Shown: piece after piece, positions 6,724-9,980 of the stretch | Layout of the letters: each line of letters begins with the position of its first letter | Numbering within the stretch: position 1 is the stretch's first letter | Source of the DNA: Synergistes sp. | Lineage (GTDB): Bacteria; Synergistota; Synergistia; Synergistales; Synergistaceae | DNA: 9,980 nt | Direction of reading: 5' to 3' | Assembly: GCA_016288355.1 (NCBI GenBank) | Contig: JAEEYY010000058.1 | Coordinates: 1-9,980 of the forward strand | Translations under genes and position numbers: made by a program | Notes under the pieces: model-generated | What the model saw: the letters and a program-made list of their open reading frames with translations, nothing else | What the model was told of the DNA's origin: nothing | Database searches by the model: none

Positions 6724-7084
6724 TACTTGTACAACCCCCTTGGTTGTGTTTTTGGATTTTGTATTGCGCGGATGTTCCGCATAGGGGGCTGCAGTTTTAC
6801 GTTCAAGTATCCATCGTTTCCTTGCAACGTCTGTCTGCACACCTTCTGCTTCGCGTCCGCCTTAAAAGTCCGCTCTCCTCTATTGGCCGGGGGTCGTCTG
6901 CACCTCTCTTTCCTGCCGTCAAGGGTCTCAGCGGATTTCCAAGCTGTTTTGGGGTCTAAATTGTCAAGATACATATTACAGCCGTGGACATACTGCCCAC
7001 ATGTGTTATTGAATTATACAAAAATATTTTTATATTGATATAGGTCTACAGACTCATATTTCAAATTACGGCTTTTGCCTTCCC
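6724..7084 (-). other. Long leader and promoter region of the porin gene
   Basis: No coding gene is supported in these 361 bases; frames on both strands lack homology and ribosome binding sites. On the minus strand there is a TTGACA (6967-6962) without a matching -10 at 16-18 bp and a TATAAT at 7020-7015 without a clear -35. A small hairpin GCGGA/TCCGC (6768-6780) lies near the gene. GTGG and CCAC (6984-7000) form a weak inverted repeat. A long untranslated leader fits an abundant outer-membrane protein, but the transcription start cannot be fixed by eye. Confidence 0.5.
6731..6747 (-). promoter_or_regulatory. Hairpin enclosing the porin ribosome binding site
   Basis: In the minus-strand transcript ACAACC (6747-6742) pairs perfectly with GGTTGT (6736-6731), leaving AAGGG in the loop. 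The Shine-Dalgarno bases AAGGGGG are therefore partly in the loop and partly in the stem, seven bases before the start codon. This could tune translation or protect the mRNA. A 6-bp stem is only moderately stable, so the effect is inferred. Confidence 0.45.
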
Positions 7085-8311
7085 TTATGCTTCTTCCCTT
7101 ATCCCGCCTGCTGTGAACATCTTAAGCACAAACCATGCGGTCACGCACCACGGCAGGAAAGCGACCATTTTAAGCGTAGGCTGAAGCCCGATGCAGTCCG
7201 CCAAAATACCTACCGGCGTAACGCAGAGGTTGGCTATCCCCCATGTAGCGCCGCTTACAAGCGAACTTGCGAAGCTGCGTGCATCTGAGCAGCGCTTCTG
7301 AGCCATGGCAATGACAACAGACACGCTCGCCTGCAGGAAAGCATACCCCGCCATAAGTGATGCTATGGAACCGGCTCCGTAGCCCCATAAGCCGAATATC
7401 AGGAAAAAAGGTGCTATGGTAAATGAGCCGAAAAGCACTTTTTTGCCGCCTATGCTGTCGGCAAGCCTGCCCCCTGCAACCCCGCCGGCGGCAGCAGTCA
7501 GGGTAACCGCCAGAACAACGGCGCTGCCGGCCGCTACCGAAGCCCCGTTCTGGACATAAAGGGTCGGAAGGAAAACTCTTATCGATTGAAATACCGTATC
7601 ACGGATGCAGGTCACGGCAACTATCCAGCCTACACGCGAAAGCGTACTGCGCAGATCATGTACAAAAGATCCTTTTTCTCTCGTATTTGCCGGGAACTTT
7701 CCGGCATCAGCCCCGCCGTCTGTGTTCTCTCCGAAAGAATGAAAAAGATAAATACAAAGCAGCAGCGCAGCGGGTATGGCAACAAGAGGGAACCCTTTCC
7801 TGCCGAATACAGAGACCATAAATACAACGTAGAGAGGGCCAACGGCAGCCAACCCGGTGCCGGATGCGTGGAAGAGGGAGAGGAAGAATGCGAGTCTGTC
7901 CCTTTCGGCCGAGGCACCGCATTGGCCGTTGCCCTGCGGATGGAAAAGAGACGTGCCTATGCCCATGATCCCGATGCATATAAGGGCGCCCCCGAAATTC
8001 GGGGAAAGGGGAAGAAGGGATGCTCCGGTAACTGATACGAGCGGCCCGAATACTGCAAACCACGGACGCTTCTGCTTATCTGAGAAATAGCCGAATATCG
8101 GCTGCAGCAGAAAACTGGCCATGCCGAAAAGCGCGCTGAGAATACCGGCCTGGCTCAGAGTAAGTGATATGGATTCTGCCAGCAGAGGGATCGTCGCCGG
8201 CAGCGACGTTGAGTGCATGTCGTTGAAGCCGTGCAGGAATATCGCTCCATACAGTCTTCTTTTTCTTTGCTTTTCTTTCATTTCTTCTCTGTTCTTATCT
8301 GTCATCTCCAT
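7085..8311 (-). CDS. MFS transporter, fosmidomycin-resistance (Fsr)-like
   Basis: This is a major facilitator superfamily transporter of about 408 residues with some twelve membrane helices, placed in the inner membrane and probably a proton-driven exporter. It resembles E. coli Fsr: an early HGFNDMHSTSLPATIPLL segment, then LLQPIFGYFSDKQKRPW (the loop 2-3 motif), and MGIGTSLFHPQG in the fourth helix region, where Fsr has FHPE. The second half has GGVAGGRLADSIGGKK, the matching loop 8-9 motif. The N-terminus is highly basic and cytoplasmic. Three starts are possible: ATG 8329 has no ribosome binding site and overlaps the promoter; ATG 8311 has AGGTG seven bases upstream; ATG 8305 has GGGGG at the same distance. 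I prefer 8311. It is divergent from the rsmD-like gene. The substrate cannot be told from sequence; family members export fosmidomycin, other drugs or metabolites. Confidence 0.88.
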   Translation of the reverse strand: MEMTDKNREEMKEKQRKRRLYGAIFLHGFNDMHSTSLPATIPLLAESISLTLSQAGILSALFGMASFLLQPIFGYFSDKQKRPWFAVFGPLVSVTGASLLPLSPNFGGALICIGIMGIGTSLFHPQGNGQCGASAERDRLAFFLSLFHASGTGLAAVGPLYVVFMVSVFGRKGFPLVAIPAALLLCIYLFHSFGENTDGGADAGKFPANTREKGSFVHDLRSTLSRVGWIVAVTCIRDTVFQSIRVFLPTLYVQNGASVAAGSAVVLAVTLTAAAGGVAGGRLADSIGGKKVLFGSFTIAPFFLIFGLWGYGAGSIASLMAGYAFLQASVSVVIAMAQKRCSDARSFASSLVSGATWGIANLCVTPVGILADCIGLQPTLKMVAFLPWCVTAWFVLKMFTAGGIREEA

Positions 8312-8322
8312 GCCCCCGCACC

Positions 8323-8351
8323 TGTACATGAAATCTTTTCGCTATTATACT
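8323..8351 (+). promoter_or_regulatory. Predicted sigma70 promoter for the rsmD-coaD pair
   Basis: TGTACA (8323-8328, four of six matches to TTGACA) is 17 bp from TATACT (8346-8351). Transcription would start near 8358, about 27 bases before the GTG start at 8385. Spacing and position are good. Confidence 0.5.
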
Positions 8352-8371
8352 CTTTATGTGATATATGTGAG
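8344..8371 (-). promoter_or_regulatory. Predicted sigma70 promoter for the MFS transporter gene
   Basis: On the minus strand CTCACA (8371-8366, four of six matches) is 16 bp from a perfect TATAAT (8349-8344). The start site would fall near 8337, about 26 bases before ATG 8311. Its -10 shares bases with the opposing rsmD promoter. Confidence 0.5.
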
Positions 8372-8384
8372 GCGGTGAACTTAA

Positions 8385-8903
8385 GTGAAGGAGATGCGTC
8401 CCACGGCCGGGAAGGTAAGATCGGCTCTTTTCAGCATACTTGGGAATATTACCGGTATGAGTTTTCTGGATCTCTTTTCAGGAAGCGGACAGATAGCATT
8501 CACCGCATGCGAACGCGGCGCTGCGCCTGTGGTCTCGGTGGAGTCGGACCGGGCAAGACATGCGGTTATCGCAGCAAAAGCTCCCGAAGGAGTTGCGTGC
8601 CTGCATATGGACGTGCGGCGCGCGGCGGCGCGTTTTGCAAAAAGAGGCGAAAGCTTCGATATAATATTTGCAGATCCGCCCTACAGGCTTGGCTGGGGCA
8701 AAGAGTTACCCGCTCTCATGGAGAGCAACGAAAGTATCCTTGCGCCGGGCGGCGTTATAATATTTGAGCATGCAGCCGAGGAAGAGGCGGCCGATATAAC
8801 GCCGGCTGAATGGCTGCGGGAAGACAGGGTATACGGCGGGACCGTGCTCACATTCTACAGGAGGAAGGAAAATGATCAGAGCGGTATATCCGGGCTCATT
8901 TGA
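8385..8903 (+). CDS. rsmD: RsmD-like 16S rRNA (guanine-N2) methyltransferase
   Basis: RsmD uses S-adenosylmethionine to methylate G966 of 16S rRNA (E. coli numbering) in the small ribosomal subunit. The protein has 172 residues. RPTAGKVRSALFSIL (5-19) matches the conserved RPT-VRE-LFNIL stretch, FLDLFSGSGQIA (27-38) is the cofactor-binding loop, and FADPPY (95-100) is the catalytic DPPY motif. Relatives usually begin with about 20 more residues containing an RIIGGK-like strand. That part is absent here: in-frame TGA and TAA stops lie just upstream of the GTG at 8385, and other frames do not supply it. The GTG has GGTGA upstream at a fair distance; ATG 8394 follows AAGGAG with no spacing. The 3' end overlaps coaD by 32 bp, suggesting coupled translation. 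The rsmD-coaD order is common in bacteria. The family is secure; specificity for G966 is inferred. Confidence 0.88.
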   Translation: MKEMRPTAGKVRSALFSILGNITGMSFLDLFSGSGQIAFTACERGAAPVVSVESDRARHAVIAAKAPEGVACLHMDVRRAAARFAKRGESFDIIFADPPYRLGWGKELPALMESNESILAPGGVIIFEHAAEEEAADITPAEWLREDRVYGGTVLTFYRRKENDQSGISGLI

Positions 8904-9360
8904 TCCTATAACAAACGGCCATATATATATATCGGAAAGGGCTGCGGCGCTGTTTGATGAGCTGATCGTGGCTGTTCTTGTAAACCCTGAAAAACGATCC
9001 ACTTTCAGCGAGGAGGAACGTCAGGTCATGGCCAGGGAAGCGCTTGTACACCTGCCAAACGTAAAGGTGAAATATTTCAACGGTCTTTTGGTCGATTTCA
9101 TGCGGCAGCAGCAGAGCCGGATAATAATCCGCGGACTGCGGGCGCTGTCGGATTTTGAATATGAATTTCAGCTGGCACAGATGAACCGGCAGCTGGCGCC
9201 GGAGATAGAGACTTTCTTCATAGCCACAGACGCAAGGTATTCATATCTATCAAGCCGCGGGATCAAGGCGGCTTTCCAGTTCGGAGGGGCTGTGCGCGAA
9301 ATGGTCCCGCCCGGCGTATACAGAAGGCTCAGGGAAAGGATACCGCCCAGGAATATGTAG
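8872..9360 (+). CDS. coaD: Phosphopantetheine adenylyltransferase (PPAT)
   Basis: CoaD catalyses the fourth step of coenzyme A synthesis: transfer of AMP from ATP to 4'-phosphopantetheine, giving dephospho-CoA and pyrophosphate, in the cytoplasm. The 162 residues equal the family length. YPGSFDPITNGHI (6-18) is the nucleotidyltransferase signature with the TNGH catalytic motif. RGLRALSDFEYEFQLAQMNR (87-106) is the hallmark central segment, and YSYLSSRGIK (123-132) is the ATP-binding SS-K region, with Arg where many homologues have a third Ser. Its ATG has AGGAGG seven bases upstream, placed inside the 3' end of rsmD, so the two genes form one operon. It converges with the tmcAL gene. Confidence 0.97.
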   Translation: MIRAVYPGSFDPITNGHIYISERAAALFDELIVAVLVNPEKRSTFSEEERQVMAREALVHLPNVKVKYFNGLLVDFMRQQQSRIIIRGLRALSDFEYEFQLAQMNRQLAPEIETFFIATDARYSYLSSRGIKAAFQFGGAVREMVPPGVYRRLRERIPPRNM

Positions 9361-9371
9361 CGTTACTTTTT

Positions 9372-9409
9372 TCTGCCGGGTTCCGCTGAGCGCAGCCCGT
9401 ACAGGCAGA
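9372..9409. other. Stem-loop between convergent coaD and tmcAL
   Basis: TCTGCC (9372-9377) can pair with GGCAGA (9404-9409), and inside it CGGGTT (9377-9382) with AGCCCG (9394-9399, one G-T pair); base 9377 is shared. It lies between two convergent stop codons, where a bidirectional terminator would be expected. Neither strand has a T tract after the stem; a T run precedes it on plus. It may slow polymerase or mark 3' ends, but it is not a canonical terminator. Confidence 0.35.
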
Positions 9410-9417
9410 GTCTTCTG

Positions 9418-9980
9418 TTACTCTTCTATTATTATCTTTCTTTTGTGTTCTGTACCGAAGCGGCCGTTCGGCACGGTCTCTTCCCACAGCTCGCAGGCAA
9501 GCAGCTCCATCCTTGCTGCTTCAGCCGCGTAACGCGACAGTGAGGCTGCCTGCCCGTAGGTTGTAACTATGGGAAGCACGGCAGTTTTTTTCATTTCAGC
9601 AAGCAGCCTTCTGCCGACCGCGTTCATCGCAAGGGGGCGGATATAAGGCGGCCCGATCCGCTGGGCTGCGCGGTTGCTCCAGTGCCCTGCGGAAAGCAGC
9701 GCATGCACAGCGGCACGACGGACTCGCCCTGCCGGATAGCGCTTCGATACGCAGGCATCGATCCACTCTTCAAAGGAAGAGGCTTCTTTTGCCGCGGATA
9801 TCATAAGGTTTTCAATGCCTTCCGATATCTCGGCACAGCGCGCAAGATCCTCGGGGCTTGCGCGTAACAGCACAGCTCTGAGCAGACGCCAGTAAAGAGA
9901 AGATGATACGCACGCTCTGCCGCTCTGCAGAGCCGTCTTGAGGATCCTGCCGGACTCAGGCGGCAGCGCCGCGATCGCCG
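9418..9980 (-). CDS. tmcAL: tRNA(Met) cytidine acetate ligase, C-terminal part (runs off the window)
   Basis: TmcAL uses ATP and acetate to make N4-acetylcytidine at the wobble base of elongator tRNA(Met); the best-studied member is B. subtilis YlbM. About 187 codons are visible and the frame stays open to the right edge, so the N-terminal nucleotidyltransferase domain lies outside. A GTG at 9873 can look like a start, but upstream codons continue a family-like sequence (SSSLYWRLLRAVLLRASPEDL). Conserved C-terminal features are EISEGIEN, SFEEWIDACVSKRYPAGRVRR, and PPYIRPLAMNAVGRRLLAEMKK. It ends with a TAA at 9418-9420, converging with coaD 57 bp away. In Bacillus the genes ylbH (rsmD), ylbI (coaD) and ylbM (tmcAL) also cluster, which supports the assignment. 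The catalytic residues cannot be checked here. Confidence 0.87.
   Translation of the reverse strand, partial: AIAALPPESGRILKTALQSGRACVSSSLYWRLLRAVLLRASPEDLARCAEISEGIENLMISAAKEASSFEEWIDACVSKRYPAGRVRRAAVHALLSAGHWSNRAAQRIGPPYIRPLAMNAVGRRLLAEMKKTAVLPIVTTYGQAASLSRYAAEAARMELLACELWEETVPNGRFGTEHKRKIIIEE

Noticed and set aside
6724..6840. An N-terminal extension of the porin to a GTG at 6840
   Set aside because: It would bury the signal peptide behind 39 basic residues; ATG 6723 starts a normal signal peptide with a ribosome binding site.
7070..7079. GGC/GCC hairpin after the transporter gene
   Set aside because: Three base pairs with a four-base loop and no T tract; too weak for a terminator.
8921..8934. 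AT dinucleotide run inside coaD
   Set aside because: It encodes the conserved HIYIS residues after the TNGH motif, so it is ordinary coding sequence.
1..9980. CRISPR arrays, tRNA or rRNA genes
   Set aside because: I saw no regularly spaced repeats, no cloverleaf-like sequence and no rRNA motif on either strand.

Overview
The window is about 10 kb of chromosome from a bacterium with an outer membrane. The best lineage marker is the protein at 5209-6723: a signal peptide, one SLH domain, a coiled coil, and a beta-barrel ending in Phe. SLH-anchored porins of this kind occur in Synergistota, Negativicutes (OmpM), Thermotogota and Deinococcus-Thermus. The overall look, with intermediate GC and TTG/GTG starts, suggests Synergistota (Synergistes/Cloacibacillus-like). 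That placement is inference and no 16S gene is present to test it.

Layout. Positions 1-954 hold no gene I can defend. They contain a terminator-like structured stretch (58-147), a perfect 16-bp inverted repeat (269-301), and an AT-rich part with a repeated palindrome-like motif. A LysR-type regulator follows on + (955-1848, TTG start). It converges with a minus-strand block: a secreted protein of unknown function (4242-5003) and, downstream of it, a large MscS-type channel with a signal peptide and long periplasmic coiled coil (1882-4056). Upstream of these on the same strand are the SLH porin (5209-6723) and an Fsr-like MFS exporter (7085-8311). The porin and the unknown gene each end at a strong intrinsic terminator, so these are mostly separate transcription units.

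A short divergent promoter region (8312-8384) separates the exporter from a + strand pair, rsmD-like methyltransferase (8385-8903) and coaD (8872-9360), which overlap by 32 bp. The window ends inside a convergent gene for the tRNA(Met) cytidine acetate ligase TmcAL (9418 to beyond the right edge).

Themes. The middle block is cell-envelope: a porin that also tethers the outer membrane to peptidoglycan, a mechanosensitive channel, an exported unknown, and an exporter. The right end is housekeeping: rRNA methylation, coenzyme A synthesis and tRNA acetylation; related genes also cluster in Bacillus (ylbH, ylbI, ylbM). I do not see a clear new defence system or mobile island. The points most worth checking are the structured left intergenic region, the secreted unknown next to the channel, the hairpin around the porin ribosome binding site, the overlapping divergent promoters, and the short N-terminus of the RsmD-like protein.
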